A DNA stretch of 64,000 nucleotides from Chinchilla lanigera (taxonomy: Eukaryota; Chordata; Mammalia; Rodentia; Chinchillidae): positions 16,095,080 to 16,159,079 of the forward strand of contig NW_004955447.1 in the NCBI RefSeq assembly GCF_000276665.1, written 5' to 3'. Positions 1 through 10,732 of this stretch are shown one piece after another; the first letter of the stretch is position 1, and every line of letters starts with the position of its first letter. The notes beneath the pieces are model-generated. The model saw nothing but the letters and a program-made list of their open reading frames with translations. It was not told where the DNA came from and did not search any database. The position numbers were made by a program, and so were the translations under genes.

Positions 1-335
1 ATGACTATCATTTGGATATAGGGCTTTCAGGGAGGTAACTAAGGTTAAATGTAGTGGTAAGGATGGGACCCTGATCCAACAGGTGTGGTGCCCTTATAAG
101 AGGAAAAGGAGACATCATTCACTCTCTTTCTTCACACAACGAAGAGGCACTGTGTGGACACAGCAAGCAGGTGGCCTCCTACAAGCCAGAGAGTGAGCCC
201 TCTTCAGAAATGGAATTTTCTGACACCTTGATATTGAACTTCCAGCCTCCACAACTGTGAGAACATAAATTTCTGTTGTGTAAGCCACTCAGTCTTTGAT
301 ATTTCATGATGGCAGCCCAAGGTGAGTAATATAGA
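1..335 (+). mobile_element. MLT1-type LTR (ERVL-MaLR), 5' end cut by window
   Basis: The stretch matches the MLT1 LTR layout: GTGCCCTTATAAGAGGAAAA, a GTGTGGACACAGCAAG block, CCTTGATATTGAACTTCCAG, then CAACTGTGAGAACATAAATT and the GGCAGCCCA end. MaLR LTRs are non-coding relics of ancient endogenous retrovirus-like elements. Confidence 0.75.
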
Positions 336-1265
336 CAGTCATAATAAACAAGCATTTATCAAGTGCTGATTACTTAGAAAATGTAGAAGACATAGAAAGG
401 AAGTCATATGCACTCACTGTTCTCAGGGAAATTAAAGCATGTGCATACATAATGATTGCTTTTGCTTGCATAAAAAGGCAAGTGCTGTGAAACTCTTGGA
501 GTTCAGGGTAGGAGCTGGTAGAATCATGGCAGGCTTAACAGCGGAGAGGCCTTTTACATTTCAGTAGAGTATGGATGCGTGGAGCAAAGGAACTGTGAGA
601 GCATGATGAAGACCTAAAGGCACAGAGGTGGGGAGCGTGGGGTAGGATGTGGGGTTGTGGGAGACAGTGCTAGCTAGTTAAGACAGAGTATGAAAAAATC
701 TTAATTGCCTGAAATTATGTGATGGTTACCCACAAGCACTTTGAGAAAATGCCTCATTTTAACCTGAAGAATGATACTGATTGGATTTGGAAGGAGAGTC
801 ATTTGTATCTGACCTTTTTGGTAGGGGTATTTTAGCTAATGCTACGTTTTCTGTAGGGACCATATACATTTAAGCAAAAGTTATTTAACTAATTAATATT
901 ATTTAGGGGAAACTCAGGAATAACTTTTAACCTAAAGATATAGGGAGACCCAGAATTTCTAAAAGAGAAGCCTCTTGCAAGAAAAAAATTTCTTAGGGCA
1001 AAGAATGTGCATCTTGGGCAAAAGTGGGGCACCCAAAGAAAGGAAAAAAAAAACTTAAGATAAGAAAGTAGGACAGAAAACCCAAGCAGTGCAAGGCCGG
1101 CAGCAAGATGGATGAAAAGGAAGGAAGATAGGCAGGGCTCTACAGACACAGTCGTGAAGATCCAGAGACTCTCCAGAGCAGAAATTTCTCCTCACTGTGA
1201 TGATGGTTCTGAGCCAGGACAGCGGAAAGTGTGACGTCCACAAGATATGTCTAGAATTCAAGGAC
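336..1265. other. Intergenic, no gene recognised
   Basis: Low-copy-looking DNA. The first 250 bases have weak resemblance to old dispersed repeats (CAAGCATTTATCAAGTGCTG), but not enough to name a family. Short open frames on both strands have no recognisable similarity. Confidence 0.5.
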
Positions 1266-2413
1266 TCCATGGAAAAGGAAAACTATAGGCCAATCTCTTT
1301 AATCTACATAGATACAAAAATCCTCACAGGACACTGGCAAAAAGAATGGGACAATATCAAAGAGATTATACATTGGGACCAAGAAGGCTTTATCCCAAGG
1401 ACGCAAGAATGTTCAGAAACACAAATCAATAAATGTGTTAAATCAGATAAACAAAAGCAAGGACAAAAATCACATGCTTATCTCAATAAGTGCAGAAACA
1501 GCCTTTGACAACGTCCAACATCCATTCATGATAAAAACCTCGAAGAAAATAGGCAGTGAAGGACTTAGGACCTTATCTCAGTCTGATAAAAGCCATTTAT
1601 GACAAACTTACAACCAACATCATAATGGGAGAAAACTGAAAGCTTTCCTTCTAAAATCAGGTAAACAAGACAAGAATATCCACTATCACCAGTTTTGTTC
1701 AATACAGTACTTGAAATATTAATTACCCAATCAAATCAGGCAAGAAAAACAAATAAAAGTAATATGTATAGGAAAGGAAGATGTCAAATTATCACGATTC
1801 GTAGATGATATGATACTTTATGTAGAAGACCCAAAGAATTCCACCAGAACACCCCTAGAACAATCAGATTCAACAATGTAGCAGGATACAAAATCAATAC
1901 ACTGAAATCATTCCTGTACATCAATAAAGAACCCACCGAGAAATTAGAAATACAATGCTATTCATAATAGCATCAAGAAAAATTTAACCTAACTAAAGAA
2001 ATAAAAGACCTCTACAATAAAAACTGCAATACTCTGAAAAAGGAGATTGAGGAGGATATCAGAAAATGCAAAGATATCCCTTGTTCCTGGATAGGCAAAA
2101 CTGATACTGTCAAAATCACCATATTTCCAAAATTTATATTCAGATTTACTGCAAACTCAATCAAAATACCAATAGAATTCCTCTTGGCACCTTAGAAAAC
2201 TGTGCTAGAATTCATATGAAACCAGAAGAGACCCTGAATAGCAAAAGCAATTCTGAGCAACAAGAGCAAAGCAGGAGGAAACACAATCCCAGACTTCACG
2301 TTACAGTAATAAAAGCTACAGTGATTAGAAACAGCATGATACTAGCCCAGAAACAGGCCCGAGGGGCAATGGAATAGAAGAGGCAGGAACAACCCGAGGC
2401 ACATGAAGTCATC
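1266..2413 (+). mobile_element. LINE-1 fragment, ORF2 reverse transcriptase region, decayed
   Basis: One frame reads [16 protein letters not shown] and later [11 protein letters not shown], matching the palm region of the L1 ORF2 reverse transcriptase. The catalytic block is visible near 1795-1812 as RFVDDM, where active L1 has FADD. Multiple stops and frameshifts mean it cannot be functional. The L1 body resumes at 3080 after an LTR insertion. Confidence 0.85.
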
Positions 2414-2418
2414 TCACC

Positions 2419-3079
2419 TGTGGTGGATTAACTAATGGGCAACCTGTAGCCCCCAGCCGAACTGAATTAGCGTGGGCCTGGGTGTCAGAGGCCCACCTGA
2501 GGACTGTTGCCAACAGCATCAAAGGAGAACTGGAAGGGAAGATGGTGTGCTGCTGATTCTCTTGGAGAACCTTGTCATGCTGGTTTTCCTGATATAAACT
2601 CAGCTGTTCTCATCATCAGAGGAACTTGGGTCCTTGCTGTAGCTGAGGGTGGCTGTGGTTCTCTTTGGGGGAGCTCTGATCATGACCTTGAGAGTCATTT
2701 CCTGGCTCCAGTGCAGATTCCTCAGCCTGCTGGCACAGACCCTTCATCCCGCTGGTGCAGACTTTCTAGCTTCCACCACTGACCTTTGGGCCTTCCCAGT
2801 GCAGACCCGTGAAACAGGCCTGCACGACACATTGCCTGGGCTCTAGGCCTCCAGTTGGACTCATAGAGGACATTGCCATGAGCTCTAGATCTTCAGCTGG
2901 ACTCATGCAGGACATTGCCGTGGGATCCAGGCCCTCAGCTGGATACTTTGGGTCTCTAATGTGTAGACAGATCACCTGCACTCTTTTACACTTGACTCTT
3001 TGGGTGAATATTATAAAATAATCCTGTAAATTATGTGTCCTGTATTAAATCTTTTCTCTTGTAAACCCTGACTACAACA
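2419..3079 (+). mobile_element. Solo-LTR-like element inserted in L1
   Basis: The L1 body breaks off at 2413-2418 and resumes at 3080. The 661-bp insert starts TG and ends CA and is flanked by TCACC (2414-2418) and TCATC (3080-3084), a 5-bp TSD with one mismatch. ATTAAA at 3044-3049 followed by a T-rich stretch and CCCTGACTACAACA looks like an LTR poly(A)/U5 end, so it reads on the plus strand. A 5-bp TSD suits the ERVL class. I cannot name the family. It contains a tandem repeat annotated separately. Confidence 0.6.
2829..2952 (+). repeat. Tandem repeat, about 41-42 bp, three copies
   Basis: CATTGCC starts at 2830, 2871 and 2913. Each unit continues with a GGGCTCTAGGCCTCCAG-like block and a GGACTCAT-like block, about 80-85% alike between copies by eye; the third copy is truncated. 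It lies inside the LTR-like insert, where U3 repeats are common. Confidence 0.7.
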
Positions 3080-3640
3080 TCATCTTTGACAAAAGGGCCA
3101 AAAGCCTACAATGGAGGAAAGATGGTGCTGGGAAAACTGGTTACACACGTGTGGAAGTTTGCATATAGATCCACATCACTCACCATGTACCAAACTAAAA
3201 TCAAATGGGTCAAAGCCCTAAAGATTAAGACAGAAACAATCTCCTAGGAGATGTCATAGGTAAAACTCTTGAAGACCTGGGCACAAGCAAGGACTTTCTG
3301 AGCAGAACACCAGTTGTACAAATAATATCCAAGGGTCAACAAATGGATTGCATCAGATTAAAAAGCTTCTGCACAGAAGAGTAAACAATCAATAGAGTGA
3401 GATACCACTTACAGAATAGGATATATATATATATCCTCACATATATAATATGTATGGAACTAGAATATATAAGGAACTCCAAAATATTTTATTGCCCAAA
3501 ATAATTTAATCAAAAATGGCAAACAAAATGAACTGACATGTCTCAAAGGAAGTATAAATAGCCAATAAGTGCACGAAATGTTCAGTATCTCTGGCCGTTG
3601 AAATGCAAATTAAAACAACACTGAGATTTCATTTGTAAAG
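3080..3640 (+). mobile_element. LINE-1 fragment, ORF2 3' region
   Basis: It continues the L1 interrupted at 2413: CTTTGACAAAAGGGCCAAAAG, a GGAAAACTGG block, CATCAGATTAAAAAGCTTCT and, at the end, GAAATGCAAATTAAAACAAC. A short (TA)n run sits near 3421-3434. It is non-coding. Confidence 0.85.
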
Positions 3641-3822
3641 GCTGCCTTCCCATTTGTGAAGATCTATCTCCCTGTTTCCCATTATCTATCTTTTAGTTTG
3701 CTCTTTAATTTCTTCATACTTTGAGTTTCTCACATAGGAGAAATCATGTGATATTTAAGCTCCTATGTCTGATGCATTTCATTTAACGTTATGGCCTCCA
3801 GGTGCGTCCATTTCTCTACAAA
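3641..3822 (-). mobile_element. Inverted LINE-1 3' fragment
   Basis: Reverse-orientation L1 segments include TTTCATTTAACGTTATGGCC, then TCCAGGTGCGTCCATT and CTCTACAAATGAC. The opposite orientation to the flanking L1 pieces suggests 5' inversion or a separate insertion. Confidence 0.65.
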
Positions 3823-3834
3823 TGACTCAGATGA

Positions 3835-3925
3835 ACACTCTGGGTCTCAGTTTCCCTGCCTGCAAAGTGGTGCTAACAACGTTCTAGGGGTATTATAAAG
3901 GTATTGCATGCAGAACACCTAACAC
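3835..3925 (+). repeat. MIR fragment
   Basis: CTGGGTCTCAGTTTCCCTGC followed by CTGCAAAGTGGTGCTAACAA and an AGGGGTATTATAAAGG block matches the MIR 3' half. Confidence 0.6.
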
Positions 3926-3929
3926 AATA

Positions 3930-4472
3930 TCCTATTCTAGAAAGACTGCCATCATCAAGAAATCAAAAAGTGCTAAGTGCAGGCAAGGCTTCAGGGAAAA
4001 AGATTTCCTTCTACATTGTTGATGGGAATGTACACTAATACAACTGTTTTGGAAATCAGTATGATTCCTCAAAAAACTAAAGTTAGAAATTCTGCTTGAC
4101 CCAGCTGTTCTTCTTCTAGGAATCTTCCCTAAAGAATTAACCACACCATGCTCTAGTGATTCATGCATACTCATGTTTATAGCAGCATAACTCATAATAG
4201 CTAAATCTTAGAAGGAGCCTTGATGTCCACCAACAGTGGCAAATGAAATGAACAGACATGTCTCATGGACAAAGAAAATGTGGTGTTTTCACACCATGGA
4301 GCACTACTCTGCCATAAAGAAGGACAAGTTTGAGTCATTTGTAGGGAAATGGGTGTACCTTGAGACCGTAATTTTAAGTGAAATAGGTCAGACGTGAGGT
4401 TTAGTATTGCGTAGCTTCTCTTATATGAGAAACACAGAGTATAAATGATTTAATGAGCAAAATAAAGGGTGG
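3930..4472 (+). mobile_element. LINE-1 3' end
   Basis: Typical L1 3' sequence: a GTTGATGGGAATGTA block, CCAGCTGTTCTTCTTCTAGG, ATGTCCACCAACAGTGGC and GTGAAATAGGTCAGACG. It is cut at 4472 by an LTR and continues as 3' UTR at 4833-5030, so both parts are one L1 end. Confidence 0.85.
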
Positions 4473-4832
4473 TGTCTTGGTTACTTTTTTCTCGTTGCTG
4501 GGACAAAATACCTGACCCCCAAAATTAAGGAAGGAAAGGTTTATTTCGCTTACAGTTTGTGGAAGTTTCAGTCCGTACTTGGCAGATTATAAGGCAGAGT
4601 GGCACATGGCAGAGAGCTAGCTCACGGAGGCAGAACACAGCTAAGCCGCAAGCACACACCAGGGCGGAATAGGGGAGGAATGTCCTCAAGCAGCCTCTTG
4701 CTCTCCCTTACATATGCAAACTATCCACCCCAGGGTGGGTGTAGCTCTCATACCCATAATAATCAAACTCTAAAAGCCTGCCCCGTGGTCGCATGAAGCT
4801 TTGGAGGGGACACACAGACATAAACCATGACA
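4473..4832 (-). mobile_element. MaLR-like solo LTR with perfect 5-bp TSD
   Basis: A 360-bp element, TG...CA, is bounded by GGTGG at 4468-4472 and GGTGG at 4833-4837. On the minus strand it carries AATAAA (in the complement of GGTTTATTTCGC) before a U5-like end, so it reads minus. It inserted into an L1 3' UTR. A sister copy lies at 45846-46196. I assign it to the ERVL-MaLR class because of the 5-bp TSD and the shared motif block ACAAAATAC...GGTTTATTT. Confidence 0.75.
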
Positions 4833-5030
4833 GGTGGACAATAGGAAACAGGGAGATAAATGTTTTGCAAAGGGAGGGGGACCTAGTGGGGTGGGAAGGA
4901 GGACCTAGAAGAGGAAGGAGAGAAGTTAGGTTATGTTATACTCCTGTGCCAGTTCCCTGGGGTGAGCGCAGTCATCACATACTGCAAGCACGTCCCAATA
5001 AACAATTAAACAATGAAAAGATATGTCTGG
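4833..5030 (+). mobile_element. LINE-1 3' UTR remainder
   Basis: It resumes the L1 end after the LTR: purine-rich stretches (GAAGGAGGACCTAGAAGAGG), then ACTGCAAGCACGTCCCAATA. A similar end follows the L1 at 42311-42690. Confidence 0.65.
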
Positions 5031-5113
5031 GGGCTGGGGATTTAGCTCAGCGGCAAAGCGCCTGCCTGGCAAGCGCAAGGTCATGAGTTCGGTTCCCGGT
5101 ACCGGAGAAAAAC
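5031..5113 (+). mobile_element. ID SINE, young, perfect 17-bp TSD
   Basis: A tRNA-Ala-derived ID element with an A box TAGCTCAGCGG (5043-5053) and a near-consensus B box (5086-5096), ending GGTACCGG and a short A tail. The TSD TGAAAAGATATGTCTGG is identical at 5014-5030 and 5114-5130, so insertion is recent. It is a retroposon, not a tRNA gene. Confidence 0.95.
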
Positions 5114-5130
5114 TGAAAAGATATGTCTGG

Positions 5131-6100
5131 ATCCTAAACTAAAGACTGAACACAGAGGGCGAATGAATAGAGAGCCTTGAAGGGAGAACCTGTTCACCTC
5201 AGAGCTTCCCTTCCAACAAAATCATGCTGAAAATCCAGTCCTGTACTTGTGAAATGATTTATTGAAGCCACACTGGAGAGAAGAACATTTGAAATGAGGA
5301 GGGTGTTTAGGTGTGGAATTCAAATGGTGGACAGAGAAAGGAGGATGGAGGGGGCAAAGTACGTCTGATGGCCATTGTCTCACTCCATAAATTATTCCAT
5401 ATGTACCTGGCATATGTCAGGTTTAGGTAAAAATTTTCCAATCTAAAATACAGAAGCAGTGAGTAGAGCTGGTGCTGACAGCTCCAGACTTTGAAGCTGA
5501 GATCTAAGCCATCAGCAATCTGCAACCACCGGCTGGTCCAGTACCGGAGCCCTCTTTCTAAGCCCTGTCCTTTTGACACGGGTGGCACAAACATGACTTT
5601 TAACCCAGTTAGAGCAGCTCTCGCGGTGGCATCTTCTGTCCCTGCACACAGGGAAACTTTGCTGAAAGCTGACACCTCGCCCACTAGAAGCAGAATAGCA
5701 TTTGCAGTTCTTGGGTCCCCTTGTCCCTTGAGACTCTCTCCCCTGTCACTGAGTTGTCAGTGAACTGTCCCCAGCTGACGTTTGAACCGCTGGCCCCTGG
5801 ATCAGCAGAGAGCGATGTAAATTGGAGCCGAGAGCTTCTCCCTAGCTCTTCTGGCTGCCTCGGAGAGAAAATTCTCAGTGCCCAATTAAAATTGCCTGCA
5901 GAGCGGGCCCTTCCTCCACCCTGCCTTGTCCTCCTCAGCCCCTTCCTGCTCGGCACGGAGGGATGCCGGCCTGTGCTGACAGAGCGCCCTGCACCACTGG
6001 GCAAAGTGCATATAACTAAGTTTGTTTTTAATCAGTGCTTCATAGAAAGCACCTTACAGGAAAAATAGCTTATTTCCAGTATTATACTTTTATAACCCAG
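5131..6100. other. Intergenic, no gene recognised
   Basis: No named repeat seen. Overlapping open frames at 5307-6068 on both strands are short, lack known motifs and look like chance frames in moderately GC-rich DNA. Confidence 0.6.
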
Positions 6101-6425
6101 GGTCTTAGTCTATTCAGGCTGTTACAACATAATACTATAAACTGGATGGTTTGTAAGTAATAGAAAATTATTTCTAACCGTTCTGGAGGCTAGGAAATCC
6201 AAAGTTCTGGCCGATCCCATTGTGCTAAGAGCTGGATCATACATGGTGACTCTCGCTCCACCCTCACACTGTAGAAGGGCTAGCAGCTCTCTGGAATGGC
6301 TTTCATAAGAGCACGCGGACCCTCCATGGGGATCTGCTCTAAGACCTGGTCACTTCCCTAAGGCCCCGCCCCTACTACCTTTCCAGAGGAGATTAAGTTG
6401 GAGATACACAAACACTCAGATTGTA
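6101..6425 (-). mobile_element. MLT1-type LTR
   Basis: Reverse-oriented MLT1 features: GTCTTAGTCTATTCAGGCTG, a TACTATAAACTGGATGG block, GTTCTGGAGGCTAGGAAATC, CATAAGAGCACGCGGACC and GGTCACTTCCCTAAGGCCCC. Confidence 0.75.
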
Positions 6426-7325
6426 GTGCTCAGTCTAACATGGAGTTAACTCACCGCCAGGTAGCACTGCAGGAGGAGTGCATTGTGTTGATGGTTTTCT
6501 GCAGACCCCACAGAGCCCCAGGCTGCAGGACAGCAGCTGGTTTGATCTCCCGAGTGGTGCTGAATTCTCTGGAATCCTTTCCCAGCCATTTGATGGTGCA
6601 GCCTCTATTTAATCATCTTCCTTAATGGCAAGTTTATCATACTTCACCATGATCCAGCTCTGGACAGCTGAGAATATGGGAAAATCTCCCCTTCCCTATT
6701 TCTCCAAATCTGGGTTAGGTGCCCTTGTCTAGGTTCTTAGGCCACCCGTGTGACCCCATCATGACAGTAACCACTCCGTCACTAGCTTACTGGACAACCC
6801 CCACCCCCCATCCTCTCATGCTGAAACTCTTCTAAGGGCAACCACCAAGTCCCTCTTCAGCATCACATCCACAGCATGTAACATGGAACACGAGCAGGTA
6901 ATCGGGACTCTTTTGGATGAGTGCACGAAAGAGCAGCGTGCCCATGTTTATGGGGGAGGAGGGGCGCTGGAGGACAGTATTAGTGACAGCTGTTTCCTAA
7001 GACACTGCAGATTTGTGAGCTACTGTTCTGCTTCTGGTGCCTCTATTCACTCACGCACCACAAAAGGAGCTGGACTCCACTAATCTCTAGCAGAGAGAGT
7101 ACCAGCCCTCCTTAGGAGCTGTATGGAAGCCTACAGGGCCTTTAGGACATCACAGGCTTCTCACTTGGACATTACTGGCAGGGCCCAGGGACTCAAAAGG
7201 TCCTACACGGTCTGGGACAGACTGGCACAATGAAAAATGCTCACCACCAACCAGATAGATGCCCACCAAATATCAATAGCATCCAACAGAGAAGCACCGT
7301 GGAATGAATACAGGCTGCGAACCAG
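6426..7325. other. Intergenic, no gene recognised
   Basis: No convincing repeat or coding region. Short frames at 6398-6625 and 6883-7083 have no recognisable similarity. Confidence 0.55.
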
Positions 7326-7450
7326 GGAATTAGGTCTCCACACCGAACTGCCACCAGCGAGCCATAGGATCTTGAGTATACTGTTCACCAGTCCCTGCAT
7401 CAGCGTCTTTATCTGTCTCATGGGGATTAAAATTGGTTGGATGCTTTTAC
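7326..7450 (+). repeat. MIR fragment
   Basis: The order CTGCATCAGCGTCTTTATCT, then GTCTCATGGGGATTAAAAT fits the MIR core and 3' half. It is diverged. Confidence 0.5.
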
Positions 7451-8605
7451 CTCACAGTGTAAAACCAAATACCCATGGTGAACACATTACAAAAATGCAG
7501 GCACTGGAACCGATATGAAGCCTCTTTGCCATCCTGTGAGAAGACTAAGAATGGGGCCGGCATTTCTGGAAGCAGAAGGGATTAGCCACAGAGCGCTACC
7601 CTGGAGTAATACTGCTCCGGTCCCCGGCTGTGCGCACAGTCCCTGCCCTCGAGGCCCTCTCAGGGGCACCTCTGTGATGTGGAGGAGGACAGAGAGGGAG
7701 GTGGGGCCACCACATCTGGGTCACACAGCCCCCCTCTGCCTGGGACCGCCTTCTCCTGGACTGCTGCTTCCCACCTCTGGCTGCAGATATCTTTTGTGTC
7801 CCTTAAGCAGCATGTAATTTCCACAGGAGCAGAGACAAATGTCTGATGTCTACTTGTTCGCCACTCTTAAGGCAATGCTGAGAGCAACATCTGACACTTA
7901 GGAAACCCGCTACATCCATTTTCTGGTAAAAGAATGGACATGTCCGTGCACAGTGGGTTCTTCTAGAATTAGCTCAGGCAGCATCCCCCGCAGAAAGCTG
8001 CTCCTGACTCCTCTAGCCCCGTAAGGCCCCATCTTCACATGCCAACCACGGTGCTATTCATCCGTTTGTCTCTCCACCAGCACAAGAGCCACTCAAGGAC
8101 AAGGATCATGTCTCCTCCGTGTTTCTATCTGCAATATGTCAGGCACAGCTTTGCCCAACGATCAATGAACCAGATCAAGCAATGGCTACGAGCAGTCCAT
8201 GCTTTCTGCTTCACCATGGACAGTGAGGGGGTGACCTGCTCGTGTTGTGAGCAAATTCCAGACCCCTCGAAGTCTCCAGCAGGGAGTAGCAAAAGGGGCC
8301 AACTGACACCAAGACATTAAGGAGGCAACAACTTGGTAGTGGGGAATCGGATTTCAGATATTCCTGGCATCTGCTATAAACTTTCAGGATTTCCCTTTTT
8401 ATTTTGATGAACAGATATGTTCCTGGAGAAATGCATATAAATTAAGATTTTGCCCTTTTAGATGGAAAAGTATTTAAAATGCAAATTCAGAGTTAACTCT
8501 GAAAGATTGAAAATATTTTCAATAACTATTTTGTGCCAGACACCATACTAAGTACTTTGAAATTTGTTACGTCACAACAGACTACAAAATGAGTACACTC
8601 ATCCA
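7451..8605. other. Intergenic, no gene recognised
   Basis: GC-rich at 7550-7800, AT-rich at 8330-8560. No named element. Short open frames (7515-7817, 8039-8320) lack recognisable domains. Confidence 0.55.
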
Positions 8606-8908
8606 TCAGTCTCCCCAGGGGATTAGTTCCAAGCCTCCCCCAGGGTGTAAAATCTCCAAGGATGCTCAAGTTCTTTAGAGAAAATGGTGTCATATTTGCA
8701 TATGGCCAACATTCATCTTCATATATATATGGTAAGAGAAATGCTATGTAAGTAGTTTTGTACTGTATTGTTTCAGCAATAACGACCAGAAAAAAGCATC
8801 TGTATATGTTCAGCACAGATGTAATTTTCTTGAAAGTATGTTTGATCCATAGTTGTTGGAATCTGTGGATGCAAAACCTAGGAATATTGAGAGCCAACTG
8901 TGCTAAAT
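8606..8908. mobile_element. MER2/Tigger-like DNA transposon relic
   Basis: It contains GGGGATTAGTTCCAAGCC, AAAATCTCCAAGGATGCTC, a TATTTGCATATGGCC block, ACTGTATTGTTTCAGCAATA and GTTGGAATCTGTGGATGCAA, the order of the MER2 group of Tigger-derived non-autonomous elements. Related copies lie at 10290-10605 and 45797-46495. Confidence 0.7.
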
Positions 8909-8909
8909 A

Positions 8910-9850
8910 TACCCACAGGGTGCAACTCAGGCTCAGAATAGCTAAGTACCTTGTCACCACAGCTAACACGTGGCAGCATATACAGTAGAGTCCACAACTC
9001 CTATCTTCCATCGCCCTGCTGACACCAGCAGGAAGCCCTCCTCCAAGCTGCCAGCCTTGTCAGAATTCTTGTATATTGGGTTTTCTCAGAGGCCTCCGGA
9101 ATTCCTCAAGTCCCTCCTCTGTAGCTGTCCGTCCCCATACCCAGTCCCTTTAATGCTGGAAGAGGTTTAGCTGAGAAAGCTTGGAGTGGGCATCAGGGCA
9201 TTCCTATTTGAGCCGACGTTTGTACTACATGTCCCTTTATGCTAAAAATGAGGTACTTGGGGAAGATCGAAAGCAATTTGGTTTAAATCATTGCTGGCTT
9301 TGTAGACCAGGGCAAATCAGCAAATAGATGAACATCTGCCTTCCTTAAAAATTGTCATCACTGGGCAAAAGTCTAACCTTCACAGAATGGAATATTTTGG
9401 CTACAAATCCCTGCAGCGATGATCACACTGTCTGGAACTTTTGGCCATGCATTATTAATACGTTTCCAGTGAAAGTGTTATCTGTCATAAGTGCAGGTGT
9501 TCTGCGACTGACTTCAAGCACAAATACTTCGGGGATGTTTCAGGTTGAGCTTCTTGCGCTGGATGTATCTGGAGGCGGTGAGGGGAGTGGAAGGTGGGCC
9601 TTGAGAGATAAGCTCAAATTTATTTTGGAATCCATATAATTTTAGAATGCTTTATTAATACAGTGATGTGGACTTTAATGTAAATGCTCCATTCTTTTTA
9701 CACTAACTGTAGACCTCTATGTTATTCCCTGAAGCAGCTTGTTCCAAATTCCCGCAGCATTCAGAGTGGGAAGGCAGCCTGGTATACGGAGGTTGAGTCC
9801 TCGTTATCTCCTGACACACTTCGTTGTAGAGAAAGTGCTGTGTACCCCCT
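8910..9850. other. Intergenic, no gene recognised
   Basis: No clear repeat or gene. The frame 9352-9639 is 95 codons with no known motif. Confidence 0.55.
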
Positions 9851-9851
9851 G

Positions 9852-10120
9852 TGTCGGTCAGACTTCTGCTACTGTAACAAATACCAGAGATACAGCAACT
9901 TCTAAAGAAAAAAAGTTTATTTTGGCTCACGGTTTCGGAGGAGTTAGTGTCCGACCTATTAGTTCCACTGTTTTGGGCCTATGACACAGCAGGACATCGT
10001 GGCGGGAGGGTGGCCTCTGTCTGTCACCTCCAGAAGTGGTCAAGCCTCTTCCTGTCACATCCTACTAAGAGCACCGACAGGAGGGGTGAGAGGTGCTGCA
10101 GCGGACGTCTTCCCCTGGAG
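9852..10120 (-). mobile_element. MaLR-like LTR fragment
   Basis: GTCGGTCAGACTTCTGCTAC, a TGTAACAAATACCAGAG block and AAAAGTTTATTTTGGCTCAC match the reverse-strand 3' end of a MaLR-type LTR. The far end is not clear. Confidence 0.55.
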
Positions 10121-10160
10121 CTGGGGGAGCAAAGCCGCCGGGACCTCTGGGTTTAATTAA

Positions 10161-10190
10161 GAGCTCTGGGGAAGCTGTTCCCCAGAGCTC
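10161..10190. repeat. Perfect 13-bp inverted repeat, 4-nt loop
   Basis: GAGCTCTGGGGAA (10161-10173) and its exact reverse complement (10178-10190) flank GCTG. An RNA from either strand would form a stable 13-bp hairpin. It sits at or just past the end of an LTR fragment. No function is assigned. Confidence 0.95.
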
Positions 10191-10289
10191 ACACTGCTGC
10201 TCACAGGCTCAGACCATCAAATGCACAATGAGCTGTGGGCTTGTTGCAAAGAAAGACACATCATAAATGACAGCACAGGGTGGAAGGCA

Positions 10290-10605
10290 GCACGACTGGC
10301 CCTTGGGATCCAGGGGTTCCACATCTGCAGATTTAACCGACTGCAGATTAAAATATTTGAAAAAATGCATCTGTCATTCCCATGTACATTTGTTTCTTGT
10401 CCTGATCCCTGCACAGTACAGCATAAGTATTTCTGCAGGATTTCCAGTGTCTTAGGTACTCTGGGTAACCTAGTGGCAATTTAAAGTATACAGTAGGATG
10501 TTGGCAGGTTATATGCAAAATACTACAGCATCTTGTGTAAGTGACTTGAATCTCCATGGCTTGTGGTATCTGAAGATGCAAGACTGACCGTAACTTCCAG
10601 CAGTT
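10290..10605. mobile_element. MER2/Tigger-like DNA transposon relic
   Basis: GGGGTTCCACATCTGCAGAT, a TTTAACCGACTGCAGATTAA block, AAATATTTGAAAAAATGCAT, a CAGTAGGATG block and a TATCTGAAGATGCAAGACTG end follow the same order as the 8606 copy, in the opposite direction. Confidence 0.65.
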
Positions 10606-10732
10606 TGACTGCAGGAGCTCAGGAGCCAGTCTGGAACCAGAACTGCGGGGTTTGAAAGCCATCTTTAGCAGTTCTGAACTGTGTATTTGGAAAAGTTATC
10701 TAATTCCTCTTTGATCCAGTTTGCTCATTGTT

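Noticed and set aside
1266..5030. Retrotransposition-competent L1
   Set aside because: Frameshifts, stops, an FVDD instead of FADD at the catalytic block, and two LTR insertions show it is dead.
5031..5113. tRNA gene
   Set aside because: The A and B boxes and the tRNA-Ala likeness belong to an ID retroposon with a TSD and A tail; the cloverleaf 3' half is not maintained. The same holds for the copies at 19864, 26615, 27385, 36007, 49973 and 60206.
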